64,000 nt of DNA, from assembly GCF_036323735.1 (NCBI RefSeq), contig NC_086031.1, positions 47,024,725-47,088,724 of the forward strand. The letters are read 5' to 3'. The notes beneath the pieces were generated by a model. That model saw nothing but the letters and a program-made list of their open reading frames with translations. It ran no database searches and was not told where the DNA came from. Numbering within the stretch: position 1 is the first letter of the stretch; each line of letters opens with the position of its first letter. The stretch comes from Rattus norvegicus (taxonomy: Eukaryota; Chordata; Mammalia; Rodentia; Muridae). This document shows positions 20,493 to 32,369 of this stretch, one piece after another. The position numbers and the translations under genes are program-made.

Positions 20493-22229
20493 CTTTCTAC
20501 ACTATTTTTACTCTTTTAGTCTCAGCGGAATCCTTAAAGAAATGGAGTAGCAACTATTCTTTTCTTCAGGGTATAGCCCCAAGGCTTACTGCTCTACAAT
20601 ACATCTACCCGTGAGTCTCTCCACTCATCGGTCTCAGGCAACTTTACCTCACATGCTCTGGGCCCATCTCCTTCCTTCTTTGGGACAGTTTTCATTTTCT
20701 CCCCTTCACTCCCTGGTCTTACCTCTCAGCACAGGAACAAGTATCTTTCTTGTCTTAAGAGTGAACCAAACCAAGGGTGTTGGCTCAGCCTTTAAGGAGA
20801 CAGGGGCAGTCCAATTATGAGTTTGAATCCAGCCTGGACTACATAGCAGGTTCACATGCCAGCCTGAGCTACATGAGGAAATCTGTGCCAAATGAGAAGA
20901 CTGTTCTTAATCCTCCACGCTCCTCTATTTACTGATTTGTATTTCTTCCCTAGTTGTTAGGCTTCAAGAATGAGTCTTTTACTCACCGAAGCTGGCAGAA
21001 CCTGATTTAGCTCTCCCAGGGTTCTTTTCCTCTTCACTCTCCTAGTGATGCCCACAAGGCTTCTATCCATCCGTTCATTTCATGCTTAATGAAAACAAAA
21101 CAATAGTCTCCCTCAAGTACTTTAGAGTTGTGAACTCGGTTTTTTTTTTTGGGGGGGGGGGTTAAGATTGAGTTTATTCTTAAGTTATGTGTATGCTTGT
21201 GGGGTTAGGTGCACATGTGTGTGGATGCCTGCAGAGGCCAGGAGAAAGCAGCAGCCTCCCTGGAGTTACACTCCACACCGTTAGGGTGCTGCTTGATCTG
21301 CCTGCTTCTGTCTCACAGGTTCTGCCACCATCAGGCCTGGCTTGTGAACGCCCCTTTTGTACTGCTTGTCTCCTCTCCTCTATAGGACTTCCTCTAGTTG
21401 TTAAACTTCCACTCTACTACTAGATGGCTCTCCTCTGTGAGCTCCCCCCATTTTCTACCTCTACCAACCTAGGAAGGCCATTAGGCCTTGCCTCCTGGAA
21501 AACTACTTCATTTATTTATGAGTTTCATACAAATTGGGGGGAGGGATCAAAGGCCCTGCATGTTTTATAAAGACCTTTCTGACTTTGACAGACGGGTGTT
21601 TTAAATATTTCCTTGAGGCAAGGCAACGGATGCTTAGCAGATGTCTCTATAGGAGCCTTAGCGGGAGAGCAGAGAGCATCTGAACTGAGACACCACCTCT
21701 CACCAACACTTGAAGGGCTACCGAGGAGTCTGAGTACAATGATCGTCCCAATATGACTGGCAAGAAAGGAAGGTAGCCAAGAACAAGTTCCTGGTTGAAG
21801 AAAGTGTATTTGGAGATCCGAGACCCTGGTTATTATGCAAACGGAGCTGGCCAGTACAGTAAAGGGTGGAGCCTTTAGGAAAATGCTTGACACAGGTGCT
21901 TTAAGGGAGGTGCCCGGAGAAAATAACACAGTTTCAAAGTTTGCTTCCTATCTTAATTGGGTTGGAGGCTCCTCTGCTTCTCCTCCCTATTCGGGTTGGA
22001 AGACCGCCCTTGAGCAAACAGGAGAGAAAAGTGCCAACACAGCCATCCCACCTGCACCTCCTCCATGAAGGTGGTAATTCTTTAGAGCATCGCTATCATG
22101 CATAATTATGAGAGGAAAATTTCAAACGGATAACCGAACGCCCAGCCGTGTATGCCTTCCAATAAGGTGATCTGACTTTTTTTCACCTGACCCAGAGCAA
22201 GGGGTTCTAGCCTTGAAAGCGACGACAAT
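20493..22229. other. Mostly single-copy DNA 5' of Pik3c2b
   Basis: A B1-like stretch lies near 20757-20890 and a weak B3-like one near 21175-21350. The rest up to the CpG island is single-copy and may hold upstream Pik3c2b regulatory DNA. A 134-codon minus-strand frame (21525-21929) has no supporting features. Confidence 0.4.
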
Positions 22230-23060
22230 CTGCTAGCGGGAAGTGAGACTGCTGGCCCCCGGGGTCCGCTCAGGACGCCGCACACGGTGCGGAGGCGGGA
22301 GGAGGGAGGAGGAGGGGGAGACGAGGAAGGGAGGGAGAGGCCCGGGTTCCCGCCGCCCCGCCCTCTGGCTCCCGCGACCAGGCGATTCGGTGTTGCGGCT
22401 GCTGCCGGCGGCCTGGGCCGCGGTCCTGGCAGGAGCCGGTGAGCCTCGCGCGCCGTGCAGTGCGCTGGCTGTCCGGGAGATGGCTTCTCCCCGCTCGCCC
22501 GCCGCTCGCGCTATTGTCTCACCCGGGGCTGCCTGACTGCGAGCTCGTGCACGCTTTCAGCAGACAGCACCGGGCCCCGGACCGTCCCCCACGCCCGTTG
22601 CTTGCCCGTGTGGTCCCCTGCAGCGGGGATCCCAGAGCCGCGGTGCGGGCGAAGGGAGCAGGCGACACTGAACATCACGCGGGGGCTGGAGCCGGGAGCC
22701 TCCGAGCGAGGCGGGTCGGCGGAGCACTAGACACCCAGCCACGACAGTCAGGGTGTCGCGGCAGAACCCGCGACCAGCGCAGGTAGGACGAGCACGCGAC
22801 GGGGAGCACAGCCCCGGGGCTGCAGAGCGCCCTCTTAGTCGGGGCGGCGTGGGCAGGGCTCCCGCCCCGAAGCGCCAGCGTCCGGGCCAACAATGGCAGG
22901 GCCGAAAGCCCAACCGGCTCCTCGGAGCACGGCAGGTTGCTCGCCCCCACCCCACGGCTCGCCTGCGACTGGCGGCCTCGGCGGGTCCGCACTCTCCTCC
23001 TCCTCCGAGTGCAGTTGCAGGGCAGTCTGGGGCCAGGGTACCGCTTTGGAGTCGATTTGT
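22230..23060 (+). promoter_or_regulatory. Pik3c2b: Pik3c2b CpG-island promoter
   Basis: An 830-bp block with very high GC and dense CpG, without a TATA box. It contains a GGGAGG-rich segment (about 22300-22340), a GC box CCCCGCCC near 22356 and two strong plus-strand donors (22439 and 22783). It lies 18.9 kb upstream of the first Pik3c2b coding exon, facing it, with no other plus-strand gene between. This layout fits the known mammalian gene with a long first intron. Initiation is probably dispersed, as in most CpG-island promoters. Confidence 0.85.
22300..22438 (+). other. Pik3c2b: Pik3c2b exon 1 (non-coding; start uncertain)
   Basis: Proposed 5' UTR exon ending GGCAGGAGCCG before GTGAGC. 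The 5' limit is not visible and is set roughly after the GGA-rich segment. A second candidate, 22561-22782, is bounded by a CTTTCAG acceptor and a CAG/GTAGGA donor and could be an alternative or additional 5' UTR exon. Confidence 0.5.
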
Positions 23061-24080
23061 TTATTAGTTTGTTTAAGAGCAAAACCTGTCCTGGAGTGGG
23101 GGTGATGGGAGTGGTGCCTTCCTGTGCAGCGGGTGAGAAGTCAGCGTCTAGCCTCGGGACTGTATACATTTTCGGCCAGGCGGAGGGTAGGGTTGGCCTT
23201 ATAAGGATACTGCAGAAGCAAAAGACTGAAAGCTTGCAGGAGAGACTAGGACCTTCAGGCCCGAGTCCCCCGGCCCTCTGGGAAAGTGCTCCTTTTCAGG
23301 GCAGTACTTGCCCCTCATTTCTCAGTTCCATACAGCAGCAGCTTTGGTGTTGTGGTGCTATGATAGAAGCTGGAAGCCCCAGCAAGGCTGCTGAGCTGGG
23401 GTGGGTGGGGTGGGGAGGCCAGGGGCTTGGCAGGCTTCTGGGATGTGAAAAGAGGTTACCATGGATGAGGTTAGTGCATACACCCTTGTTGTCTAGAGGT
23501 TGAAGTGTCTGCACTCTGCCAGTGCTTTTGCTCCTTCAGGCTAACCTGGCCCTACACCTCACCTCCCTTTTGGTATCTTTGTGGTTTCCCGGTCCCAGCC
23601 CACCAGTCATATTTAGGGTGGAAGTTCTATTGTGTCTGGTTGCCCTGGTATTTTTTTTTTTTTTTTTATTCAACTTGGTCAGAGAGTTCTGCAGTTTGGA
23701 CTGATGGACCCTAGCAGAAGTGGGCTAGCTAGTACAACCCCTCCTTTCTCTAAACTACCTGCTTGTCTGGGATACCGCCAAGCAGATGTAAGCGATTTTG
23801 CGCTGAATTCCAGCTCCAAACCAAACCTGAGTGAAAACTTACCCCTTACTTACTGTATTTCCACCAGGCCTTGGAAAGAGATTCAGGAGAGAAAAGATCC
23901 TGGAATGACAACCCTGGCCCACAAATATTCTCCCTCTCTCCAGCTGCAGCTCCTGCAGCCCAGTCAGTGAGCCTGAAGCTCCTTCAGAGCCTGGCTGCCC
24001 CATTCGGGGCAGCATCCATGGAAACATTAAGTTGTGGCACATTTTATAGCCCTGCCTGACAGCCTGCAGTGTCTGAGGAG

Positions 24081-24141
24081 ATGGTGGCTTTGAACAAGAG
24101 CCCTGGACCCAGACTGTGGCTGCTTCTCCTTTGGCTTTTGG
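24081..24141 (+). other. Candidate signal-peptide exon in intron 1
   Basis: ATG opens 20 codons with a basic N-terminus then a Leu/Trp core (PRLWLLLLWLL) and ends at a GTAAGC donor in phase 1, the phase typical of signal-peptide exons. It could splice in frame to 29348-29480 and 30043-30250. No family recognised; a chance match is quite possible. Confidence 0.2.
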
Positions 24142-25551
24142 GTAAGCCCAAGGTTTGGCTCCTGTAGCTCAGAACTTACTGCCTAGCGCATGGGTGTGTG
24201 TGTCTGAATCCCATCAAGCTCCCAGGCCTGGCCAGAAGGCAGCCCATCCATTTTCCTTTCCACTGGAACACTGAGTAAGGAGTGATCAATTAGCTTATTT
24301 TGGGTCCTGGGCATTTTTCTGGGGTGCTCCTTTGGATTTGCCTGTTGGTCTGGAATGTAGCTTTTTTTCCCTCTGCCATGACCTAATTGTGCTCCTACAG
24401 ACACTCCACACCCTTGTAGGCCCCTAGGTCTCTTTGTGGTGCCCTGCCCCAGAATTTTAAAGGTGTAGTTTGGGCTGTAGGGAGCATCGGTGAGAAAAAT
24501 GGAGGAATCTCTGTTTCTTTGGGGATGGTGTGACTGATCACAAACTTCCAAGTTCCTCCTGCTTCCAAGATTTACACCTAGTCCACACAATGGGGAGCGG
24601 TGGAGAAATGAACCGGAGGCTCGGCTTTGAGTGAACCCCGGTGAGACTTCCTTCCTAGACCTGTGAACACGGACCGGACCATTTGTGAATTTAACTTCAT
24701 CTTCATATTCGTAAAGTGGGAGGGAGGGTATCACGGCTCACGGGATTGTTTTAAATACATTCCCTGAATGAAATTGTGCGTGCAAAGACAATCAGAGAAC
24801 TGCAGAGTACCCCACAAAGATCAGCTATAATATCCGTCCTGAGAGAGGAGGGAAGAGTCCGGGGTGTAGATGGAGTAGGAGGAGGGGAATGTGGAGTAGG
24901 GAACATCCCAGAACCTTTCCTGTTTGAGTAAGGGAAACATGGTGTGATAATGTAAGTGCTATTCCTTGTGTGTTCCTCTTTAAATAGAGCTGACAGATGG
25001 GAACTGGGAGAGAAGGACTATTTAATGGTTGTAGGGGCTTGGGAGAAGGACTTTCCAAAGGCTGCCTACTGCCTGTGGATAGGGCAGTGCTGACCTAGCA
25101 AAAATCATAATGGCTAACAAGTCCTGGTGTCAACCAGCGAGTGAGTACGTGACAGAGGTGGGATTTGAAGCAGGCAGGCTCCCCGCAGACCCCGTGCTCA
25201 TAGCTCAGTATCACTTCCAGAGATAGAGACCAGGCAAGCAGCACAGATATAGAATACAGTTATAGAGTCCCTAAATACCCCAAAGGTGGCACCAGACTGG
25301 AACCCACCTTAGATGAGACACTTCTCGAGGACAGGGGACTTGGGGAGATAATTCACATACCCAGCCTGGCCCTGCTGAGCATGATTCCCCATTGTTAAGA
25401 AGTGGAAGTGTGGATGTGAGAAGCCTTGGGCTCCCATATTGCTTGCTTTTCCTGTCAGGATAACCAGATCAAGGCGTTTTTGTTGTCCTGGCAACTTCGG
25501 TAGTAGATTTGGGCTTAGGAGGCTCTGGAAAACTTAGGACAGCTTCCTTGT

Positions 25552-25792
25552 TCAGTGGTTCCCAACCTCCTAGGCTGCAAGCCTTTAATACAGTTCCTCG
25601 TGTTATGGTGACCTCCCCCCACCATAAAATTATCTCCTTACTATTTCATAACTGTGACTTTACAACTGCTATGAATTATAATATAATTTGTAATATATCT
25701 GCTTTGCAGGGTATTTGATATTCTGCCCTTGTGAAAGGGGTCACCAAAGGGGTCGTGACTCTGGGTTGAGAACCGTAGTTTTAGTATATTTG
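25552..25792 (+). mobile_element. URR1-type hAT-Charlie element
   Basis: Begins GTGGTTCCCAACCTCCTAGG and ends GGGTTGAGAACCGTAG, the terminal inverted repeats of rodent URR1 elements, with GAAAGGGGTCACCAAAGGGG inside. Non-autonomous, no transposase. Confidence 0.8.
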
Positions 25793-26589
25793 TATTAGAT
25801 TAATTTGGGGTATGTGTGCGTGCGTGCTTGTGTGTGTGTGTGTGTGTGTTGTTCATGGGGGGGTATGGTTGTACATATACGATGGCATGCATGTGGAGAT
25901 CAGAGGACAACCTTCAGTTCTTGCCTCTCACCTTGTTTAAGAGTAGGTCTCTAGCCAGGAGTAAACCAAAGCTAGCTGGCTCCTCCTGGATGGAGATGCT
26001 CCTGTTTCTGCTCCACATCGCCCTGCCCTAGAGCATGGGCTTTTACCTGAGGTCTCCTCTCAGCCCTCAGGATAGCGGATAGCGCTGCAAGGATACCCTA
26101 ATTGAGCCCCTGCATCTGGTTTTGTAAAACAAATGTGAGGAGATGGTTCTTATCTCCCATGAACGGACAACGTGTTAGAACTGAGCAGGACCTTGGAGAT
26201 GACCTCCTTGAGAAGTGGCCTCAAGGTCAAAGCTCTGCTAGCAGCACCGGGACTTGGTGCTGATTCCAGGGCTCAGAACAGAACCTGCTCTTCAGTTAGC
26301 GCTTCAGCCAACCCTGTCGCTGGCTGGCTGGCTTCCTTGTTGGGAAATTCCCCTCAGAACCCAGGGAATAGAATTTACTCACTCTGGTTAAGCAGACTTA
26401 GAACTCTAGCTGCTATTCCTCTGTCCTGAGAGCCCCCTAGAGAATGCCTCATAGTACAGAATTTCAAAGAGAAGTCAAGCTCCTCACTTGCCTCTTTGGA
26501 GACATCTTGATGTACCTGTGGCAACACCCCTCCCGCCCCCCACTATACTTCTTCAAAACAGTGCTTCTCAGCCTCGGTCACAGACACTA

Positions 26590-26760
26590 AGCATTGCTGT
26601 CCCCACAGGCTACTTTTTTTCCTTTGTTTTTATTTGTTTGACACAGGGATTCACTAGCCCAGGCTGACCTCAAATTTACTATGTAACCTAGCCTGGCCTT
26701 GATCACCTTCCTCTGCCTCCTGTGTGCTAGGATTCAAGACATCCGCCACCATACCTGCCC
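26590..26760 (-). repeat. B1 SINE, diverged
   Basis: Minus-strand B1-like (GACACAGGGATTCACTAGCC, TAGCCTGGCCTTGATCACCT, GTGCTAGGATTCAAGACATC). Confidence 0.75.
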
Positions 26761-26898
26761 AAAGTTTCTTAGCTAGACTTTGAACCCAACAAAGAAGGAA
26801 GAAAAAGGATGCCCTCGGGCGAAAGTTCAAGTCCACAGAAAAGTGGGAGGACACGACAAACGATGCCACCTAAGTCTCTCCATTTGTAATGCTCACAC

Positions 26899-26902
<4 letters not shown>

Positions 26903-26984
<82 letters not shown>
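26903..26984 (+). repeat. (CT)n(GT)n compound microsatellite
   Basis: About 46 bp of CT followed directly by about 36 bp of GT. It lies at the end of a B3 SINE. Confidence 0.97.
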
Positions 26985-26986
<2 letters not shown>

Positions 26987-27155
26987 GTGTACTACATGTG
27001 TGCCTGGTACCTGTGGAGGTCAGATGAAGGCATCAGATCTCTTGGAACTAGAGTTACAGATAGTTGTGAGCCATCATGTGGCTGCTGGGAATCGAACCTG
27101 GGTCCTCTGTAAGAGCAACCTATGCTGTCATCCACTGAGCCACCTCTCCATTCCC
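26987..27155 (-). repeat. B3 SINE
   Basis: Minus-strand B3 (TGCCTGGTACCTGTGGAGGT, GGAACTAGAGTTACAGATAG, GCTGCTGGGAATCGAACCTG). Confidence 0.9.
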
Positions 27156-27639
27156 GCCTCGTGTGTTTAACCATAGCACTATGGAGACTATAAGCAGGAG
27201 GATTACCTCACGTTCAAGGATAGTTTGAGATACACGGTGATTTCCAGGCTAGTCTAGGCTGTAGTATAAAACCCCGTTTCCCACAAACGAAAACGGATTA
27301 GTGGCCTGGTGTCTGTGAAAATGCTTTATAGCTGTAAATACCTACACGAGGTATCACTAGCGCGGTACCTCGTATAAGTGTGTAAGGAAATACAAAGATT
27401 TTGGAGATGCTCCAAAGAGACAAACAGCAGAGGAACTAAGCCCAGGCTCCTTCGTAGAGGGAGAGTGGGTGCTAGAGGAGTGGAGGGTCCACAGGAGTGG
27501 CAGCATGTGAAAAAACACTTAGTAAATGTCAAGGCGTAAGTGGATGTGAAAGAACTGGGCTGGGACTCTAAGTGGAAGCCCTTGAGTACCTGATAAATAA
27601 AGGGAAAGACAACTTTTTTGATTAAAAGGTTTGTCTGTT

Positions 27640-27810
27640 TCTGCATTTGTATTTATGTGCACTTGTGTGCAGGTGCCAGTGGAGGCCAGAAGGAGGCACT
27701 GGAGCCCCCCCCTCCCAAGCTAGAGTCACAGGCAGGTGTTAGATGTGGGTGCTGGAAACTGATAGAAACTGAACTGGTCCTCTGCAAGAGGCATCTCTCT
27801 AGTCTCCTGT
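27640..27810 (-). repeat. B3 SINE, diverged
   Basis: Minus-strand B3-like (GCAGGTGCCAGTGGAGGCCA, GCTGGAAACTGATAGAAACT). Confidence 0.75.
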
Positions 27811-27830
27811 TTTCTTTGGTCAGTTAGCTT

Positions 27831-27985
27831 GTTTGTTTGTTTGTTTGTTTGTTTGTTTGTGATAGGGTCTCATATAGCAGACATCTTGAACTCACTATGT
27901 GGCTGAGGCTGGCCCAGAAGTCCTGAACCTCTTGCCCTGAGCTCCTAAGTGCTGGGGTTGCAGGCCTGCACCGCTATGCCCTACT
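27831..27985 (-). repeat. (TTTG)n tail and B1-type SINE
   Basis: A GTTT tetranucleotide run to about 27860, then GATAGGGTCTCATATAGCAG and GTGCTGGGGTTGCAGGCCTG in minus orientation. Confidence 0.75.
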
Positions 27986-28048
27986 CTAGTTTATTTGCTT
28001 TGTGGGAAGGGATCTGAAAGTTGAACATAAGGTGCTTGGTTTTTTTGA

Positions 28049-28190
28049 TTGGTTGGTTGGTTGGTTGGTTGGTTGGTTGGTTTTGAGAGATTGTCTTACA
28101 TAGAGTACAGGCTGGCCTCAAACTCCATATCCTCCTGCTTCTCCTTCTCCAGTGCTGAGATTTACAGATGTGTGCCAACATGCCTGGTTA
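28049..28190 (-). repeat. (GGTT)n tail and B1-type SINE
   Basis: GGTT tetranucleotide run at about 28049-28082, then ACAGGCTGGCCTCAAACTCC and AGTGCTGAGATTTACAGATG. Confidence 0.8.
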
Positions 28191-28199
28191 GGTCCTTTT

Positions 28200-29227
28200 T
28201 TTGAGTGGCCTGGGCAAATGAAGTAGTCTAGGGGTGTAGAGGGAGAGCATGGGGGAGGGGCGAGTTCCAGAATGACTGCCAACATCAGTGTGAACATTTG
28301 GTCCGATGCAATGAGCCTGGGTTTCCATGAGAGCCTGGGTTTCCCCTGTTGGTTGGAGAAGAGGGCAGGATGGTGAATTTTGGGTTCACACGAGTTTCAG
28401 TTTAATTCTTGATCCTATCATTTTCCTGGTTGTGTGACCTTGGGCAGGCTGCTTAATCCCTTTCCTGTTTTATAGTTTCCTCACCCGTAAAATAAGTATT
28501 TTAATATCGACATTTAAGGACTGTTGTGTGGATCAATAAGACAATACCCAGCACAAAATAGCAGAGGAATAAAAGGCCAGTTTCCTTCTTTCTTCCACTG
28601 CCTCTGGACCCCTCCCCCAGCTGCTGACAAAACACGATGGCATTTGTATGTTGTGGAGGTATTTCCCTGGCTGTAGATTTCCTTGCTCCAGTGTGCCTGG
28701 CCTTCAGTCACACCCTGGGTACACACACCCAAGCTGCAAGCTATCCCCCCTGAGAAAGTCCTACACCTGCTGCTTCTCTGGAGACCCTGGGTGAGGGCGC
28801 CATTAAGAAGGTGCTTATGAGTATGCTCTGCTGAGCCAAGTGGCCCTTTTTACTGAGGGTAGGTTTAGGCTCTTTCTCCCTTGGGACCTTCTTATGCAAA
28901 TTGGAGGATAGCAGATGGGAAGAAGGTGTCAAGCCACATACCTAAGAGGTAGCACCAAACTGCCTGACACCTCCCTCCCACGCCCATCACTTTCTTCTTT
29001 GAAATTCTATATGACTTTCCCGCCCGAGACTGGAAACAGACTGGAAACTGTTGAAAGGTGGTCAAGGAGGGGGTTCTGTTCAGCCGTCATCCGGGCTCAC
29101 TGAACAAGCATGCAAGGTATACATACATACAGGGCATAGGGAGACTGAGGGCAAGGAGATTGGAAGAGGGAACTCAGGGAGCTTCTAAGGCCTTTGAGTG
29201 GTAAGTGGGATAGAAAGAGGAGAAAGT

Positions 29228-29228
<1 letters not shown>
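28200..29228 (+). other. Single-copy intron 1 sequence
   Basis: No repeat or exon recognised. Candidate enhancer space, but no motif cluster stood out. Confidence 0.4.

Positions 29229-29274
<46 letters not shown>
29229..29274 (+). repeat. (GT)n microsatellite
   Basis: About 23 GT units, 73 bp upstream of the candidate exon at 29348. Confidence 0.97.
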
Positions 29275-29276
<2 letters not shown>

Positions 29277-29347
29277 GCCTTTCAAGTCTGATTCAGGTAT
29301 GGATGGGAATCAGGGCTTAGTCAGGCCCCACCCTTTTGTACCTACAG

Positions 29348-29480
29348 CTGAAAGTGTCGAATACAAACTGACTGTCACTGCCACATGTCTTGGGTTAGCC
29401 AAGCAGGGGAAGCCTGGCAGAATCCCCCTGAGGTCTGGTACCATCACAACCTTGTCTGCTCCCCACTCCTGGTACCTCCT
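29348..29480 (+). other. Candidate second exon of an intron 1 ORF
   Basis: 133 bp bounded by a pyrimidine-rich acceptor (CTTTTGTACCTACAG) and a strong GTAAGTA donor. Entered in phase 1 it is open throughout (begins ESVEYKLTVTATCLGL) and leaves in phase 2. No family recognised. Confidence 0.2.
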
Positions 29481-30042
29481 GTAAGTATTTCCTTCCTGTT
29501 GCTCAGAGGTTAGGGACACTGAGGATCTCCAGGAGAATATCTCATCTCTTAGGCCCCAAATGGGCTTTTTTTTTTTTCTCTCTCTATTAGAATGGATGTA
29601 GTTGAGTTCTTGCTCAACCCTCTGGTTTGGGTCCTTGACTGACTTAGAGAAAGACTAGGCTATCCCTCCGGGCTGGTACCAGAGACAGGGGGAAGCTCTC
29701 AGCTGGGAAGGCTGGATCAGGCTAAGGATGGAGGGATCAGTGAGTCCAAGAGGCTACATGACGAGCAGTACTAGATCATTCTAGAGCAGGAGATTGTGGG
29801 CTCAGGCCTGGAGACCAAGGGGGCCTGCACTAGAAGGCTATAACCACCACTCTCTGATGGATGATCGTCTCTCCCACCAAGGTTTCCCAAGGCCGTGTGG
29901 TCTGGCCACTCTTCTTCCTCAGCTCTTTAAATGCAGATTGCCCTTGAGGGAGTCACACCTTGGCCTCTCACACCCCTGTGTGAATTAGTCTCTGATGCCC
30001 AGTTGTATTCTGTTGTAATGGGGACTTGTTTTTCCCCCTCAG

Positions 30043-30250
30043 TGAAAGATGCAAACTGGTTCACTTTCTTTTCTCACGTCTGTTGTTCTCCTTGTCTGTG
30101 TTGATGCTGTGGTTTCCTCCGGCCTTCCTGAATCAGGAAATAACTAGCCATTTCTGGCACTTACAAGAGGTCCTGGAACCCTCTGGGGACAGGCTCTCTG
30201 GGGTCTGTATTTTCCTGGAAGTCTGTTTCCCTGGGTGCTCCACCATATAG
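30043..30250 (+). other. Candidate terminal exon of an intron 1 ORF
   Basis: Follows a strong acceptor (TTGTTTTTCCCCCTCAG). In the phase left by 29480 it reads 69 codons to TAG at 30248-30250. The product would be hydrophobic with several Cys. I see no AATAAA within about 700 bp downstream, which argues against it. Confidence 0.15.
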
Positions 30251-30419
30251 GCCAGAGCTGGGGTGCAGAGAAGCCAGAAAACTGCATGGGAGGGGACAGG
30301 GCTATTTATCATTTTTTCTTCAGAGTTAACCTACTTTTCTCAGATGTCTTTGCCAGTGATACTAAGAATGTAACCTCAGATCTGAGCCATCCCTCCTCTT
30401 CTTAGGAGGCAGATGAGGG

Positions 30420-30650
30420 AGGAAGGGAGATGGGGGTGTGTGTAGCTGTGAATTCCGAAAGTGGGAGTGTAGGGATATAGGAAGATGTAAGGAGGGGTGG
30501 GGGGAGGATCCAGGGTGATTGAGAGGTGTGGGGTGTAGGGATTTGAGACAGGATGAGTACAGAGTGAGCAGGGGAGGGTGTGGGATGGGTGTGGAGTGGG
30601 AGGAGGTAGGAAGGCTATGTGTGGGATGGGAAAGGTGTGTGGGGGATAAA
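30420..30650 (+). repeat. Degenerate GGTGTGGGA-rich tract
   Basis: Imperfect G/GT-rich repeats (GGGTGTGGAGTGGGAGGAGG and similar). The 153-codon minus-strand frame across it is Pro/Ser/His low complexity. Confidence 0.7.
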
Positions 30651-30849
30651 AGGCAGGACCATGCTCGGTTTGTGTGAGTCTTGCAGCTTCCGTTGCTCAG
30701 GAATGAGTGCCGTCTACCAGGGACTTCACATGGACTGAATATACTCCACCGTGTAAGCACGCGGCTACAGTGCTGATTTAGGAATGGCGTAGAGGGAGGA
30801 CCGTGATCAGGGCCTGCAGACACAGCGGATGACGCTTCCTACCCAGGAG

Positions 30850-32360
30850 AGATAGAAGTTGGCTTCTGGCATGGCACCCGGACTGGTCAACCCCTTTTCT
30901 GGTTCTCAGGGACGGTTGGTGGCTTGGCCCACAGCCTTTCTCTGCTTAACTTACAGGGCCAAGCCAGTGGCAGACAGCTGCTGGCGGCCCACCGTCCACA
31001 CAGCTCGTCACCGCCCACTGCTTCGCACATTCAGACTTACAGGCAGTCACCCCTGCCCTCCCTACAGATAGGACTACTACAGGAGGATGCCTGCTGGCTT
31101 TCTTTACTCCATGTACCTGATCATTCCGAGTCTCACCCCATGGGCCTCCTGGTCCCAGAGCTCTTGTATATTTGCTTACAGGAAGAACACAGAAACAGAG
31201 TCTCCTCCACAGGGTCTATGGCTCCTATTCCTCCTTGCAGCAGCTCAGTGGGTGCCTTACTCTCTCCTGTCACAGACAAGAAGACTCTATCTAGAAGGGA
31301 GTTTAGCCCAGAAAGTTGTTATCAGAAAACCCTCAAGGATTTGTTACCATTTAAAGAAGGCCCTGCAGACATTGTTCTGTCCTCTGGCTGGTCCCAGGTT
31401 TGTGCAATTGCCCCAACGTTCATGCCCATTATACCAGAGGCTGGACCTAATTTGACATATTCTCCAACGCCGTCTCCCTGCTCTGTGCCAGCTCCAATGG
31501 GTTTGCACAGCCATGGGGGACTTGGAAGCCACCATTAGCACGGCGTGATTGATGGGTAATACCCTGCTCTTGCTCTCCCCTCTGGGGAAGCCTCCAGTCC
31601 AGCCGGGTGTCTCTCTATCCTCTGCCCTGACTGGAGAGGATTGACTGTAACCTGTTGGTGGCCTCTGTTTTCCTGGGCTGGGTACTTCTGGGAGGGCTTT
31701 TTTTTTTCTTCCACCCAGGAAGGAATCCTAGAAAACTGGATTCCATAGTGTGTGAGCTGGGGGATCTGAACTCAGGCTGCAGGTGACGGTGCTGGCCTAG
31801 GTTTTATAGGAGGTCTCAGTTTGCATGAAGCAGTGTTGACACTGAGAACGAAGATGGCTGATAGTGAGGCAGAACCCCTGTGTCGCATTCCCCTAGTACC
31901 TGGCCTCTGTCCGCCTCCGGAGCACAGTCTCGGTATCGCACAGTACCTATATAGCACTGTAGTGAGTGAGACAAGGGCTCCCCACTGTCAGTGTGTGGAA
32001 GTGGGGTAGTTTGGGGAAGTAGGGATGGGGGTGTGTGAGAGTTGCATGGATGGGACAGACCCAACAGTTCCCTCTGCTGGAGGCCATGTTTGGTAAGATA
32101 TGGTCCTCATAGGAAGGTCCTGCACTCCCTAGAGGAGCCCGAGGCTGGACTGAAGGAGACTAGCTTGTTTGGGGGACTCTGGTAGGGGAAGGGAGGGAGC
32201 ACAAAGCAGGAGCCATGGAGCCAATGAGCCAAAGGAGGCTGCTTTAATTTGACTAAAAGGACCACTTGCAGGGGAAACGATTCACAAGGGTTAAAAGAAC
32301 ACTGCAAAGAAAGAATATAGGCCAGCGAAGAGAATGACCTTGGTGCGTGCAATGGACTGT
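30850..32360 (+). other. Single-copy intron 1 sequence with a 204-codon frame
   Basis: Repeat-poor. The plus-strand frame 30924-31538 is open but starts at TTG and shows no domain or codon pattern I recognise; chance is the simplest reading. Nothing else seen to 32360. Confidence 0.4.
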
Positions 32361-32369
32361 GGCCTTGCC

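Noticed and set aside
21525..21929. 134-codon minus-strand frame upstream of the CpG island
   Set aside because: No splice, promoter or domain support; divergent transcription from the island is possible, but nothing shows coding.
30362..30823. 153-codon minus-strand frame
   Set aside because: Pro/Ser/His low-complexity translation of a degenerate GGTGTG-rich tract.
30965..31040. Serine-protease-like fragment (LVTAHCF) in another frame
   Set aside because: The expected Trp-Gln and Cys-Gly-Gly spacing and the other catalytic motifs are absent, and the usual second Ala before His is missing. Treated as coincidence.
30924..31538. 204-codon plus-strand frame in intron 1
   Set aside because: Starts at TTG, no domain or conserved motif recognised. 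One frame of this length is expected by chance in 64 kb of moderately GC-rich DNA.
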